The notes beneath the pieces were generated by a model. It saw only the letters and a program-made list of their open reading frames with translations, made no database searches and was not told the origin of the DNA. The position numbers and the translations under genes were made by a program. A DNA stretch of 64,000 bases from Symbiodinium natans (taxonomy: Eukaryota > Sar > Dinophyceae > Suessiales > Symbiodiniaceae): assembly GCA_905221605.1 (NCBI GenBank), contig CAJNDS010001657.1:176644-240643 (forward strand). The letters are read 5' to 3'. Shown piece after piece: positions 1 to 14,000 of the stretch. Numbering within the stretch: position 1 is the stretch's first letter; each line of letters begins with the position of its first letter.

Positions 1-3000
1 ACATGCGTGCTTCCAAAAACTTCCTCCGTTAGGTCTTGAGGGGCTTCGGCACCCATGCTGCTGGCAGCCTGGGTGTGGGCAAACCTACGTGTTGGCGCGT
101 GGAAGTAGTACAGGCAGTCGTAGTCGTAGCAAGAATAACTTGTAGCAGTAGTGGAAGTGGCAATAGTAGTAGCAGCACTCACTCCGGACGGACTGCTGAG
201 AGCGCAACCAGCAAGAAAACGACACAACAGCCCTCTTCTTGCTCCTAAACAGGCCAACACGACGGACCCTTTCGTGTTCGATACAACTCAAAAGCCTTCA
301 CTTGCAGCAACTCGCAACCCGGCCTCATACCACGTCAGCCAAAGGCCCACAGCCTTGGCAGCAGCAGCAGCAGCACGCAGGGGCCGGAGCTGCAGGAACG
401 AGTGAAGGTTACAGAATGCGTTAAGCAAACTCCTTGCGGCCTCCTGGAGATTAGGGCCGAGGCCGGCTGAATTATCTGCCGGCCTGAATATCTTGCTTTG
501 ATTCACTGCTCCAACGATTGGACCCTCGAAGACCCAAGCTGCAAGTTCACAAGCCAGCCCAAACAGCGAACTCCGTGCACGAAACGCTCGCAAGCCTTCA
601 CAACCCAGCCGAAAAATCCAGCGTCTGGCCAGTCTCCTGTCTCTTAAGTCTTATCGTAAGCTTTCGACCCTGAAGCATCAGCCAACCTAAACTGTCCTAC
701 TCGTTTCTTTCCGAAGCAGCTGGCGCAATCCTTCCCCATTTCTCTGCCCCGAGGCCGCAGCACCGGGGGTCCTTGGCAACGGTTTGGGGATGGTCCGTGA
801 CCTACCTCGCCTCTTCCCAGCATTTCCTACTACATTTATGTCTCTATACTACAGAAGTGGTGTCTGTACTCTATCAGTGCTACTTGCTCTTGAAATGGAT
901 TTTTCTTGTGGAAAGCTTCGATGGCAAACTCGCTCCTTAGACTTCGTCACACGGTACATTACGTATCTGCCATGACTGACAGAATGAGAGGTCCGCTATT
1001 TCATGGACTCGTTTCTACTATTGACAGAACACTTACCTGTAAATCTTGAAGTTAAGGCCATGCATTTGCAAAGGCAAAGCCGCCCTGCGTTCTCTGCCAA
1101 TATTCCCGGCCCTGTAAATAGTAGTACTTATCCGCACAGTCATGAAAATTGACGTTTGGTTGACCAACCCACGCAATTCAACCAAGAAGAAGCACACAAG
1201 TCGTTTCCCTTTGCACTTTGAGTCCCTGCCTCCACCTTTGTGGAAGTCGCCATGCTGAATCGCAGACTTGTTGGCAAGCAGTCCCCTTTCCCTAAGCGTT
1301 GTCAAGTCGCACAAGCAATCCGTGCTCGGAGTCGTTCGTGGGATCAGGAACAGCTTGAGCTCAGTGGCTGTGGTCACTGGTGCGACCGTCGTAGGGTCCA
1401 AAAACATCTTTGACACAACCGCGAGCGCAGTCAGCATGTGTGGCATCCCGCTCTGGGTGTTCTGTTGCGTGGGCTTTCGCAAGGTGCTCTGCGGAACAAC
1501 GAGCACAGAATCATGACGGAGTTGGGACTTGGAATTGGGAAAAGTTTGCCGGAGCTCCCGATCCCGCAATACCCTCCGGCACCACCTACCGCTTGTCACT
1601 TGCTGCACTTGCCTCTGGGGGCACGACAAAGTGGGGCAAGTTGCGAATGTAGACTAACACCGACCCACCAAATTCACCAAGTGGGGCAAGTTCAATAGCG
1701 GTTCCAACCTGTGCCCCCCAAGATCCGCCGAGGCAACAGAACGTTGTGGGCAAGAAAACCGCCTAGGTGCGGCCACGAGACAAAACTCTTCCCAGGACGA
1801 AGTCTGGCGGGCTCATCGCCTGCAACTTCAACAACTTACTTTTTGGCACAAAGCCTGCTAGCCTCTGAGCTAACAAGGCACGACTGCAACCCAGACCAGC
1901 GCCAATGGCACGACAAGTTCTCTTGACTTGAAATATGATAAAATAAACAACCCTGATCACTGAGCTCACTGGGCCTGAACTCGTCCGGCACGCGTCAAGA
2001 TGTCCTGCCGGCAGTGTTGCGTACTGTTGTCTCGCTCTAGCTCTGGCTCTGGCTCCATCTCTCGCTCTAGGTCTGGGCCTCCATTGGTCCCGCAGGCTCC
2101 GACGGCAGGTCATGTGGTTTGGGTGGTTAGTTCTCTCCTTCTTGCCTTTTCTTGCTTGCGTGGTCTGCTTTCTTGTTTGCATCTGCGTGTGCTCGTCTGG
2201 CTCCCAGACGAAGTGTTGGGTTCCGGGTGATATGAGAGGCCGGAACGAGGTCCACCCAGCTCCCACTCGGGCCGTCGCGCAGGGGAAGGCACCCAGGTCG
2301 AGGCGTCGAATGAGCAAGGAAAGCCTATGGAAGTATGAACGAATAAGAACCTAGGCCGTGAGACCGTTGCTTTGGGGTCGGTTTGAGCAACATTTTCCAG
2401 GATAACGATGATAACGACGGCATTTCCCAATCCCCGGAGCCCGAGCTCACCTTGGTAACACGAACGCTTAAGCACTGAAGAGCCCTCCAAGATGCAAGCC
2501 CAGGCAACAAACTCCGACCTCTGACCTCCAAAGAGTTCTGAAATCGACTCTGAGCAGATGTGCCATCTGCTCCTCGGGCACCGAATGCCAATCGAGGGAG
2601 CTGCCATCCACAGCCGGGACACGCTCAGCAAAGTCCTCATAAGGACATCGGTTTAGATAATCGTTCGCGGGAACACGTGCAGATTACTACTTTCGGTTGA
2701 ATCATTGTTGAGTGCATTATTAGAAACTTAATTTTTGCGTACGCAACAACTCTTCTAAAGGCCATGCCCACTTCAACCTTCAAAGAAGAAGAGTAAGACG
2801 CAAGCGTTTCGCACATCAGCTGCGGTTGTTTACAGGTTCTTTTGGCATTTTCAAGCATCCCGAATGGCGGCTTTCATGCCAACATTTCGCTGAATGCATT
2901 ACGAAGTCATTCCGTGACATGTGAATGTTTCCCGGCTCTAACACAATTAGTCTAGTCTTCTCTTTGGTGACGTGGTAAACACAGCGGATTCATTTTACCT

Positions 3001-3742
3001 CTCCTTTACATAGGAGACAAGCCTTCGGTTCCGTATGGGATTCTCCTTCAGGCTCATCAATGAAAATAGAACTGACACGGCATCGGTGAAAAGAAGCGGA
3101 CACAAAGACGATGAGAGCCGAATGCCAACCTGCACCCCTTTCCCCAGGCAGTTAGGGAGTGAAGACGGAAACAGGAAGGGAGGGAGACAGCGGCTGAAGA
3201 ATTCTGTGTTCAATCGGAGCCTCAGTAAAAGAAAGAAAAGGAGCCCCTTGCAGGAGCAACAGCCTCGATGCCAGCAGCTTCTAAGGACCGCTGTTGGGCC
3301 TCCGCCTAGGCTGTCGAATCACAAGGGGGGAAGGGGTGCGCAAGGCACCATGCAAGCTCCATGGGTAATCTGATCAACGTTGCGGTGACCGTTTTTAAAT
3401 GGGTACGCCTGACTCTTGCCTCAATCTTACTCAGGAGAGCACCAATATATACATAACACCGATGAGTCCCTCCAGCCTGGGACACGTATAAACCCATGCT
3501 AAACACCTAAAGCCCCGCAAGTAAGTGGCGCGGTCGCTCCGGCGATCCAGGTTCATCCATAGGACTTTGGCCTCGTTGTAAAGCAGGGCGGCGTGCTGAA
3601 ACACCCACATGATACATGTGATGTGGAGGGCCTTCACATGCCTGCGGTCCCAACAAACCCTAAGACTTCGTTTTTCGCTAGACATTTGCACAACAAGCTT
3701 CGTGCGCCGCGCCTGAAGATGCCAGAAGACCCTAAAGACATT
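1..3742. other. Intergenic stretch, no gene recognised
   Basis: Open frames up to about 200 codons occur on both strands (for example 1033-1629 minus and 1763-2317 minus). None shows a domain, a start context or splice joins that keep phase, and this length is expected by chance at this base composition over 64 kb. A hydrophilic, Lys/Arg-rich open frame at 3035-3373 (+) is the best remaining candidate but is unsupported. Confidence 0.5.
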
Positions 3743-3766
3743 GGGTTTAGGGTTTAGGGTTTAGGG
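3743..3766. repeat. Interstitial TTTAGGG array
   Basis: Three tandem copies of the plant-type telomere heptamer read GGG(TTTAGGG)x3 on the plus strand. The array lies inside the sequence with ordinary DNA on both sides, so it is not a chromosome end. Dinoflagellate telomeres carry this heptamer, and interstitial copies recur through this window. Confidence 0.9.
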
Positions 3767-3948
3767 AATGCTCTGCTGTCAACCCTGCAGGGTGCCGGCC
3801 AATGTGCTCGGCAAGCTTGCCTGGAGGCATGTGCCGCGAATCTTTTTTGGGCAGGTGCTGTTGCCGTGTGTAGTGTTGGGGTGTGTTAGGTGTGTTTGTG
3901 AGCAAATCTTGAGTAGGCAGCTCCCTTGGTCCTGCAAACTTCATGTGC

Positions 3949-3964
3949 ATATATATATATATAT
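3949..3964. repeat. (AT)n microsatellite
   Basis: Eight perfect AT dinucleotides. No associated gene was recognised. Confidence 0.9.
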
Positions 3965-3966
3965 GC

Positions 3967-6900
3967 AGATAGCTACATCTTCACAAATGTCTTTGCGAGA
4001 AGGACACGCCAAGGGGTTTGTGAACCGCAAGTGGGGTGTCGAAGCACTGAGGCACACTGAGGCTCCAGCATCATCCAGTCCATTCTCCATGACTTAAGGA
4101 ACCAACCGGCGCCGCAAAGTTTAGATCAAGTATGACGTATACAAGGCAAGGCTACGGATACTGATACCCTGATAACAGTAAGACCACAGCACATAAAGTG
4201 CAGTCGACTGCGAGGCTGTGCTCAAGATGAGGCCGAAGACGGTCGGGCTGATTTGATTGTCCAAGGTTTCTTCAACTGTGGAAGCGAAGGCTGGGTCTGT
4301 TCACGTGGGGGGCTCTTTCACAATGCCTAAACGAATCCTTGCCTTTCAGGCTCAGGTTGACCGCATCATCGTGCCATATCGCGTCCGAAGGTTGGGTCTT
4401 GAGCATTAAAAACTTTGCAAACAGCAACGAACGTCTAGTGACGAAGAGGCGGCATGTTTCTGACGCATTGGCTTCATGCCGGTTCTGAGAGGATACCGTC
4501 GCCGCCACCTTCACGCACCTAAGCCTGCAGAGCGGACCTTTTGCCTAAGAAGCAGCTTTTGTTCAGAGGCTCCTCTCGTTACATTCGTCCTGCTCAACAG
4601 GTCCTTCAACTCATGAAACTATGCATGGCCTTGCTGCGTGCTATCAGGCCTTCACTCCACAAATTCTTGCCTGTGCTTTTCGATCCCAAGGCACCACCGC
4701 GATTGTGTCACCGCGCGTCTCTGCTGACCTGCATTGGCAGTTCGCTCCTGAACCCTGCCACATTCCGAATTACCGCCGACTGAAGCCTGCGATGTGCAAA
4801 CACACGCCATTGAAATCAGGCTGGTCCTCGCGTTTTCTCGCGTTGCCGAGCCTGGGAAGTACGACCGAGCAGTCAGAAGCTTGAGTACAGTAGCTGCAGT
4901 AGCTGCAATCAGATATTCTAGAGATTAGATATTTCAATCGAAATCCAGTAGCCGCGTTGATAAGCTAGTGCTCCAAACCCACAACCCCGTTGTGGGCTTG
5001 GCAGACCCAACTACGAAAAGACGGCGGATGCTTTGCATCCAAGTCAGTTCTATCGACCTAACACGCCTAACACCTCGAAGGGCCCGGAGATCTGAGCAAG
5101 CTGCCCTGTGCTCCCTCGTAAAGCCTGTCCGTGGGCCCTTGGAGGTTCCTATATGGCTCCCAAGCCTGGGGCAACACGCCTCCAATCCACACTAACCTCA
5201 GGGTACAAATCACGCTTCGAGATAGAACTTCACGCCAAAAAAAAGCCCTGTGTGGAATGCCTGGGCGTCCTGCGGAATGCATTCACCGCTAGCTACCTTT
5301 GGCTAGCGTCAGCGCACCGCAAGAAGGTGGTATCCTACTACCCTGCGGCCCTGACAAGAAGGACGATACCCAAAAGGGACTGCGACTGTGAGAAGACGGA
5401 AGTGCGAGCTGCTTTGAATTTAGCTGCAATGGCTGTGTCCTTGCATCGGGCCAGAACTCAGGGTCTTGAAATGAAGCCTCGCCGCGTTTTGGGGCCCAGG
5501 ACTTCGACACACAGGTGCCATCAGCCAAGAGGATTGTTCTGATTTTGCTGTCAGTAGGAATGTTCAGCGGGCACGCTGGGCCCCTTCAGAACCGGCCCCT
5601 AAAAGCCTCCGCCCATGGGCCCCATGGAAGGTCCAGGCGGTGGCATCGACTGCGTCCACATGTTGTCGTCGCGCTGCTGCACCGGAAAAGTCTCTCCGTG
5701 CCTGGGATTTTTTACAAGGCCTTTTCGCTACTGAAGTTTTAGGGATGCGAACCATTCTCAGCATGCATCAGCATATGCATTGGATCCAAACCACTGAATC
5801 TGACGGAGCATCCACACGAAATCGAAACTACAGGTCCTCAGCACATTTCCATGTCAACCCCGAACCCAGGAATGCCTAAACTGCCAGTCGGACCATTTGC
5901 ATCAAGACACGGTTGCGGACCAGGTTGCTGCACATGCAGCATTTGTGCCACGTAGTGCCTAAGGCACATTCACTGCTTGAGGATCCGCAGGCTGAAAGCT
6001 TGTGGTTGCCACGTCAAGCTGCCAGGAAATATGCCAAGACTGGCTTGCAACAAAGCTTTGAAGATCTGTCGCAAGCCCACAGCCCATGTCAAGCTTCTGG
6101 ATCAACATGGAACATTGCTTCCCAGCGAGAAGTACACATCAGAGTGTTCGTGGCGAATTTCGGGCGGGATGCTGCACTTGCATCGGATCAACGTGTAGCT
6201 GGGCCATGAACTGCTCCTGGCTGCAGAGGCATTTCGTGTCGTAGGATTGCTCCGAGGCAGGCTGAAGGTGTTCGGCGGGATTGGAGTCTGCCCCTGACAC
6301 GCAGACTTAATTCCCAGAGCCACACGCTAGTCACTAGTTTTTGTTTGCTGGCTTGGGGTTGCGGAAGGTGTCCATGTAGGCCTAGGCTGCTGGAGAACCT
6401 CGCCGAAGAATGGGATACAGGTTGAGGACAAGTGCAAAGAGGAGCAAACAAAACCGGAAACTGGAATCGCACCATCGACTTACACGGAGAACCACCTCCC
6501 ACTTTGACCACAAGAATGTTGGAAGGAAAAGGCTGAAGTGCTGGCACCTCAATTCCGGGCCCGAAGACCCTAAGACGCTTGGCCAACACCATCACCAAGC
6601 TCAGATTCGCTAACCTCCAACCAGTGCAAACCCATTTTTTAATTCCCCTGGCATCCCCACCCTTCCCTCGCCCAAAACATAAGCCGTCGGAGCAACCGCG
6701 GTGAACAGAACGAGCGAACCCCTAACTCCCTAAATCTAAACCGCCAGGAAACCCAAGTCTAAAGCAAGCACAAGCTCAAGGAAGGGCTCCATAGGAGCCG
6801 AGTGCAACGCTGCGAGCATCTGTGCGGGGAGCTGTTGCACTGCCTTTGCAGGGCTTGGGGGTTTGGAGGGTTGAAAACACCAATGCCTTGATCCGTGCAC

Positions 6901-9900
6901 ATTTTGATGTCTAGCAGTTTGGCTATGCGCGGATTCAGGGCTACAGGAGCTGGTGCGAGTGGTCCACAACTGTACTGAAATCCAAGTTCATGGGCTGAGA
7001 ACTCCAGGCTGGGTGTTCCTGCCTCCGGTTGGTATGGAGGCGTTTGGTTCCAGTACATCTCCGATCCTGGCCAAGTTGCCATCGGTTGCAGAGACTAGTA
7101 ATGTGCCATCTCCGAATACTTCTCATCATGAAGCTTCAGGGACTTCGACTCGATGATTGGCATTGAACTTCAGCATATTTAAGCTGAAGCTGGTGAACTG
7201 TTGGGCTGACATGTTTGGGGTCACGTCTTCGATCTCACTGGAATTTCGGGCATACGGTGGTGTTAAGTGTACAGTGTACATAGGAGGTCTGGGGCCATGC
7301 CTGTTGTGGATGATTTTGCATGCGGGGATTCACTGGTGTCCCCGTACAGTACACTCAAGCCACGAGTGCGCTCAAGCTCAAGAAGTGGGCGCAGGCAGTA
7401 GGCAGTATTTGACGACGCTGCTCCTGACACTCCGCCTAGGCGCCATGCGCTTCTCAGGGCCCGCAAGCGTCAAGTTCAGGCATCCCAATCATCGCAAATT
7501 GCATGTTTGTGCCCTCGCGGCAGGTGCCACATCGCGGCTCTCACCCGAGTCCCGTGCCCTTTTCAGGAATTTTTTCGCGGCAGGGACACACTTTCATGGA
7601 TTGGGACTCTTGGATGGGTGGCCTTCCTGCGTCCGTATGCGTCCGTTCTACGGGGTAGCTTTTGGGCCTGGAGTCACCAAAGCCCCAACAAAAAACCAAA
7701 ACAAGAACAATTCAAAACACCGCGCCAAAGCCGGGAGTGACCAAACAAACACAAATTCAAACACAAAAACAACTCCCAAAAAGACTTTCCAACGCACAAA
7801 GCCTCCATAGGCTGCTGCCGGCATGGCCTGCCAATTTGCAAGGGTCCGTGCGGCAAAGGCTTAGCTTCGTGATCCCGTGATCCCGCAACGGGGCGGGGAA
7901 CTTACGTGTTTAGGATGTGTATTGAGTGCTCACGTCAGGTTGAAGCAGAATACATCTGAGACCTTGTCGAACATGAGCAGGGGTCTTGAAACCTCGAAAT
8001 CCTCGATCTCCAAACACCTCCCCACCCCCCACGCCACCTCCACATCAGATCCCATATAGTCTGACAGCCGCAGAGGCATGCCCTGGGACACAGGACTTGC
8101 TTTGCTCGCTTTTCCACATTGGCTTGTTTACAGTTGCACGGATCGGCCGCTGGGTGTGAATTAGTGCTGAAAAGGAGTGTGTGAAACCTCTACCGGCAAC
8201 TTACAAGCCTCCAGGGGCTCAAGGTTTGGCAATCTTGCTACGATTTAACCACCCTGACCCAACTTACAACTCACAGTTTATGAACATGAACATGGTACCA
8301 GTTTTTATCTCCAGCCGTGGTGTCAGTCGCCTTGTTCTGCCTCGGGCCCTCTGGAAAGTCTGGGAGGTAGTCGGAGATACGGACGGTAAGGCCACGGTCC
8401 TCAGTTGCTTTTCCAAGGCAAAAGTTTGGCTCCGAGAAGTCTTTTGCGTTTGCGCTGCATGACTCTCTGAACAGCTGCGAGTGGTGTGTGCTGCGTGTGC
8501 CTGCAGGAGCTAACCGCTAGCAAGCCTCATATCCGAGCCATTTGCAGGTTGACTATGGACTGCGGGTGGAAACGTGCTAGCGTCCTCTCCTTCCCCTCAT
8601 TACCCACATAAACCTAGACTTTCAGCCCCCTGAGCTTTCCGCGGCCTTCTGATGTCTCTAGCTTTCCTTGCTGGCAGAGTGCAGAGGAGCCGTCGCCAAC
8701 GGCATCGAAGGAGCCCGCAAGGGAGAGGCACGCTGGGTCCGGTGGAGGGAAGGGCACACCTGCGGCTTGAAGAGAGAACTGGACAATCACGTTGAGAGGG
8801 GAAGCAGAAGAAGGGGGAACACTTTAAAGGCCTCTGGAGGCAGGCGTCCTTTGATTTTTAGTTCCAGCTGGAGCTGTAGGGTGTAAGCCGATGTGGCTCG
8901 GGGTCCCTGGACTCGCTCTCGTTCGAGGCAAGGTTCAATCGGACCAAGTAACTCAGTTCCCTACTGCGGCCCAGGTCAGCTCTCTCCACGGCACAGTTGC
9001 TCTAAGGCTCTAGATCATCACCGCTCCAGAACTGGCCAGGAAGAAACAAACACGGCTAGGACCTAGGAGCTCGGGATGTCTCATCGTGCGTCCATCTGAG
9101 TACACAGTTCTCGCCTGCATCGGAATACCGAATTAGTCCCCTGGAGCAGCTTCTCCAGGGACCATCGTTCTCTAGCCCTCGTGCAGTGTCAAAGTCCTAG
9201 ATTTCAAGAGTCTGGCCTCAGGATGCAGCTGACTACAACTAGTTTGTGTCAGGAATCGGACTTCATGCACATGTATGGTTTTGGGAAGCTTGGTGCGAAA
9301 GCAGCCTGGTGTTGACTTGCGTATATGAGGCTTGTGGGGGAACGTGCGGCAGAATATGGCAGAATGGACTGGCTTTCTTGCTCACGTCAATCACCTGATC
9401 AGGTGCTTGGTCTGCTGTCGGCCGTATCTCCCACTCCCACCAGGCCGCGGCTTCGGACATGTTGCTTGGCCCCCCGCCTCCCCACGATCCCCGTGTCTCT
9501 GGTGCCAGTGCATACTCTCGATTGCATGGGCTTGGGAGCACGGCGGTGACGCGACCTGCTTGTTTAGCAACCCTGCGGGTCTTTTCAAGATGGTTCCTCT
9601 CGCCGCCCTCCTTTCTGCACACTGGTCTGTATCACGGGCGACTTCGTTCACCTTCTGACGTCGGATGAGCTTGATCTTGTCAACCCCAACAAATTGGCTC
9701 ACAGCGAGTTGGAATTATCGCAGAACCTGAAACATTCGCCGAATCGAAAAACGGCAGCCTTGGTACTGCACGTGATCCTCCACGAACTCCGGCGCAAAAG
9801 ATGGTGGCTCCGTCTTGGGTGGGGACCTGCCGGAACCCGAGGACACCCTAGGGGTTGGGTTTTTCATGCTGTCTGCGGAGGGTTAGGACGATGCAAAGCA

Positions 9901-10276
9901 ACATTTTTGTACATGTAGGAAACATGTGGATGGAACAGCTGAAGCTGACGTCCTTTCTCAGATTTGGTTGACCTGTTGACTACTGGTCTTGGGGGTTTTG
10001 AGATTCGGAGTCCGGAAGCCCCGGCTATAGGAGTGCTCATATTCAGGGCTCTAGGGGGCCATTCAAGTAAGTTTCAACCCGTCTACAGATTAAAGACGCC
10101 GTTTTTCCGTGAACCCCATCGTGTACGAACTAAGAAGTTTGAAAGATGCTTTGAAGCTTTGGTTGTACTCAAACTGTGACGTGAATTTTGTGCTAGTGGT
10201 AGACCCAGTCATGCAAAACCAACGGCTCTTCTCGTGCCATTGTGTTGGAACCAAAAGGTTGTAACATAAATCGTCT
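3967..10276. other. Intergenic stretch, no gene recognised
   Basis: No domain was recognised. The longest open frame, 7157-7810 (+, 217 codons), ends in an Asn/Lys/Thr-rich tail and is compatible with chance. A frame on the minus strand near 9530-9401 ends at a GTGATT donor-like site and could be an exon, but the opposite strand is equally open, so no call is made. An imperfect hairpin sits at 9136-9162. Confidence 0.45.
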
Positions 10277-10425
10277 CTCTCATCTTCCCTCGTCTTCTCA
10301 CATCTTCCCTCATCTTCCTTCATCTTTCTTCATCTTCCTTCATCTTTCTTCATCTTCCTTCATCTTCCCTCATGTTTCCTCATCTTCCCATCTCCCCTCA
10401 TCTTCCCTCATCTTCCTTCGGCTTG
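10277..10425. repeat. Decamer pyrimidine repeat (CATCTTCCTT family)
   Basis: The plus strand carries about a dozen degenerate copies of a 10-base unit CATCTTCCTT, with CATCTTTCTT and CATCTTCCCT variants alternating. The tract is almost pure pyrimidine apart from the A in each unit. It lies about 250 bases upstream of the small two-exon gene at 10675-11026; whether it affects that gene is unknown. Confidence 0.85.
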
Positions 10426-10674
10426 GGTCCTGGGCAGCAGCACTATTTTTGTGCGAAAAGCTCCGAGGGCTTACCTCCCATCCGAGCTCCCAAGCTTACT
10501 TCCACAGGTGTGCTTCTTCTTTTGTGAACTCTTGCTCGCCAACTGCACTGACGCTCTCAAAGGAAAGTTTTGCTGCATCCTCTCTCTCTCCCTCTCTCTT
10601 GAGTTGTGAGCAATGGGTAATCCGAGTCAGAGAAAAACCAGGCAACACATTCTGATCGCCCTCTTGTATCTTTG

Positions 10675-11026
10675 ATGTCTGACGTGGATCCTAGCCTCAG
10701 CGCACGCGTCTTGTTCGGAGACTCGAAGTTGATGAAGGTGTTCCTGGAGTGTCGGAAGGGCCGTGAAAAGGGCGATGTTTTTGCAGAACTGTGGCTCTGC
10801 TCACACTCTGAACAGCTGCAGCACAACGAGACCCTCGAAACCGCACAGCATATTGAGGTATGGGGACGCGTATGTCTTAAGCCCAATGGGAAGCATTCCT
10901 GGGCCTGAGTCGGAGGTTACTGCCTGCTTCCTGCAGCCCATTAACCAAATGCAAACCCCAAGCGCTTGCGTGCAGAACGAGTGCGCGACAGGCAAACTCC
11001 GTAATCACAAAACTCCCAGATCCTAA
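10675..11026 (+). CDS. Small two-exon gene, function unknown
   Basis: Exon 1 (10675-10857) starts at an ATG, encodes 61 residues beginning MSDVDPSL and ends exactly in phase at a GTATGG donor. The intron is 79 bases and ends in CTTCCTGCAG. Exon 2 (10937-11026) continues in phase from PINQMQTP and stops at TAA. The product would be 90 residues, with acidic and basic patches (FLECRKGREKG) and several cysteines. No domain, signal peptide or membrane segment was recognised. Support comes from the open frame, the phase-consistent intron and the compact ATG-to-stop structure; there is no homology evidence. It could instead be part of a longer gene, or chance. Confidence 0.4.
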
Positions 11027-14000
11027 ACTGCAATAGAAGCCCTCTTAGAGTCTTACATGACATCCTCACTTCAAGAAGCTGCTACACGTTCCATACACTG
11101 GGCTCGATGAGACGGGGCGCTTCACTGGTGGATCCGCGGCACGCAGTTCCAGGATGGGCCTCTCTTCAGGGTCTCTGGGGGTCAAAAGCTCACTGCGACA
11201 GCAGACCCTCAAAGGGTTGAAGGTTCAGGGTTTAGGTTTTAGCGTTCAGGGCCTCTGCCCTCAACCACACCCATGTAGCAACCACAACAATCGAGAAAAC
11301 AGACGCAGAGATCAGATTCTGAAACCGGCCTCTTCACTGGCGACAACGGCTCAGCGGCCAAAGGCACCTGTGCAGCTCAATCACCAACGATGATGCAGAA
11401 CTGTCTGGGGAAACCATGGGGCATTCAAACACGTGGAACGACCAGGGCTCACCACAGACCGCTGCAAAAGCTTCAGTGTCTTTTGCTCGGCCGAGAGATC
11501 AGAATAACCCTGCAATGCCGCACGCGCTCTCTAAACGGGGCTCATGTTTCAATCCCAAGCACAGTCACTCGACTTGTGTCTTGCTGCTTAGTGCGCAAAA
11601 CGAAGACAAGCCAAGACAAGTGCACCCCCAAGGCTACTAACCCTCCTGTGCTCCTCTTCTAAAGGAAAACTGCGGAGCCGGTGTCGTTCTGCCCGACATA
11701 TACACACCAAAATGAACGAACTCACACAGGGTTGACCTCTGATGCGGTTAGTAAGCATCGCTTAAACATGTCCCCCATCGTTTCCCCGCCGCTCTGACGC
11801 CAGAGAACCATATCCTGCTGACCTATCAGGAGCTTCGTAGGACGCAGCTTGACAAGCACATTGCATTAATCGTTCGCTCTTTGAACCCACAAGCATGTGG
11901 AAGCATTCATGGAACAAAGTCACACGTGGAAACTAAGGTGCGCGTTGGGTCACACTAAATCAACCTGGTTTCAAACAGTCCTCCTACGATCCCAATGCAT
12001 TCAAGTCACAATACGCCTCTAGCCCAACTCGCAAAACGTCGCAAGTCAATGGGCCCCAATTTCGAACGTGCAGCGAGCCTAGGGCCTACTATGGTCTACT
12101 TGATCTCCCCGTATGCAGGGTGAATCGTACAGGCAAGCGATAACTGCTTGCCCTAACTTAAGCACCCGCCTCCTCCGGAGCTGGCATTCCATCATTCTCC
12201 TTGTGTGGAACATCTTAGGCAGGCGCTGTCTGGTTTGAGGCTTTACAGTTTTTCGAGAAGGCTAAGAGCAAGTTTGATCAAGAGATGTTGAAAAGCGCAC
12301 ACACACACACACTCACAAACAAAACGCTACGAACAAATTGACAGATCGCTGTGAAGGCTCTAGTTGCGAGGCTGAGGCTTACAATGTCTGCAGCATTTGA
12401 GGGCGAGAGCAACTGCCTCGTGTTGTGCTGGCTACTGCAGAACGCGAGGCCCTCATGTCAAAAGACTTGCGGCGGAGTTGCAGCACTTCAACCCACAAAG
12501 GCTGGTCTGTGCCGAGGCTTGTATCTCGTATTCTCGTATAGCGACAATGCCGAGTGCCATTAAGAACCGACTGGCTCCAGTGAGCTGCTGTACATTCCTC
12601 GAAACCTAAATGCCGACAACAGTCTTCATCGTGCTACAGAGTCCAATGTCCAGATGCATGCCTGCATGCCCTTCACTTTTGATGATGAAACGAAACAGAC
12701 AGTGGAACTTCTGAAATGGCCTGCACCGTCGGGAGACGACTTGGCGTTTGTCCGGAGATGCGAGGAGCTCGATTCTCCTGTTTCACAAGGGAAAGTGAAC
12801 TTCCAATAAAGTGCTCGTTTGGGTTGCGATCTTGGCCGCAGCGCTCCCTGCATGTCAAACTGTGAGATGTTGAGGGCTCAAAGCCCCACCTTCTGACACG
12901 CATCGTGGACAAGCCAGGCGAGGAATTCATACTCTGTTAGTGTCAATCCCAGGAAGAAGGAGACCACAGCCGAAGCTGGCAAGTACACTCCAAGTGGGGA
13001 GCCACTCCATCCATCCAGCACACAGACTCTGCAACCTTGATTTAGAGCCCCAACAGGTTCAACCCGAATCATATTATGTCCCCTGAAACCCTCGATATCA
13101 ATGCATCTCAAACCTTGCCTTGCCAGCGCTGCGCTGCTGCGAGGCAGGCGAGAGCAGCAAGGAAGAGGCGCGGGTCGAGGGAGACGACTGCGAGGAGAAG
13201 CCTTGTGAGGAGCGGAACGTCAAAATATGGCGCACCAGGTGGTGGTTTCGTGTCTTGTGATCGTCCAGCCCCCGCGAGGGGTTGTTGCTGCCGATTGGCT
13301 TTTGTGTTTGCTGTTTTTTTGTCTTTACTTTCCTTTGGGGGGCTTGTGAGTTTGACTTCTGTGGTTTCCGATTCGAGTTTTGACTCAGGTGCGTTTCTTC
13401 CCAACTCGACAGTCACTCCTCATGGATGCCCTTGGCCGAATTGCATCAAGGCTCAGGAATCCTGCGCTGGCGTCCACAAAGCTTTTCCTGAGCCATGCAT
13501 GGGGCACTGTCTTGCGCAACAGTCTCTTCTCACCGTCGGAAGAGGCACCGCACGGTTGCCAACGGAAAGCCTTGAACACGGTTCCAGAAGACTCTAATTA
13601 CCCTCCAGAAAGAAGGACGGAGAACTGGAAAGACATGTTTCGCAAAGATGGCAAGCATCAGGGCAGGACGAACGCCCCTCTCTCTCTGTATGTTTGCACC
13701 AATGAGGAAGCTCTTGCCAAGTACCAGACAGTACAGGATCGCTCGCCCTCCCGGTCCCTCCCTCAGCACCTTTCGCAATCGCCCGAGATGTACCCGAATG
13801 TACCCTCCTCGACACTTCGATCATCTTCGATCCCAAGTCTCCGCGCTCGATCGGAGACGTCATCAGCTCACCATCCTGTCCAAGGTGTGGTCCAAGAGGC
13901 GAGGCCGACCAGGCGGTTGCTCAATGTGCGCAAGGCAGCATTGATCGAGAAAAAGACTTCACTTGCGGCAAACTAAAGGGTCTTTGCTGTTGCCGGCTTT

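Noticed and set aside
7157-7810. 217-codon plus-strand open frame
   Set aside because: No domain, low-complexity end, and a length expected about once by chance in a window of this size.
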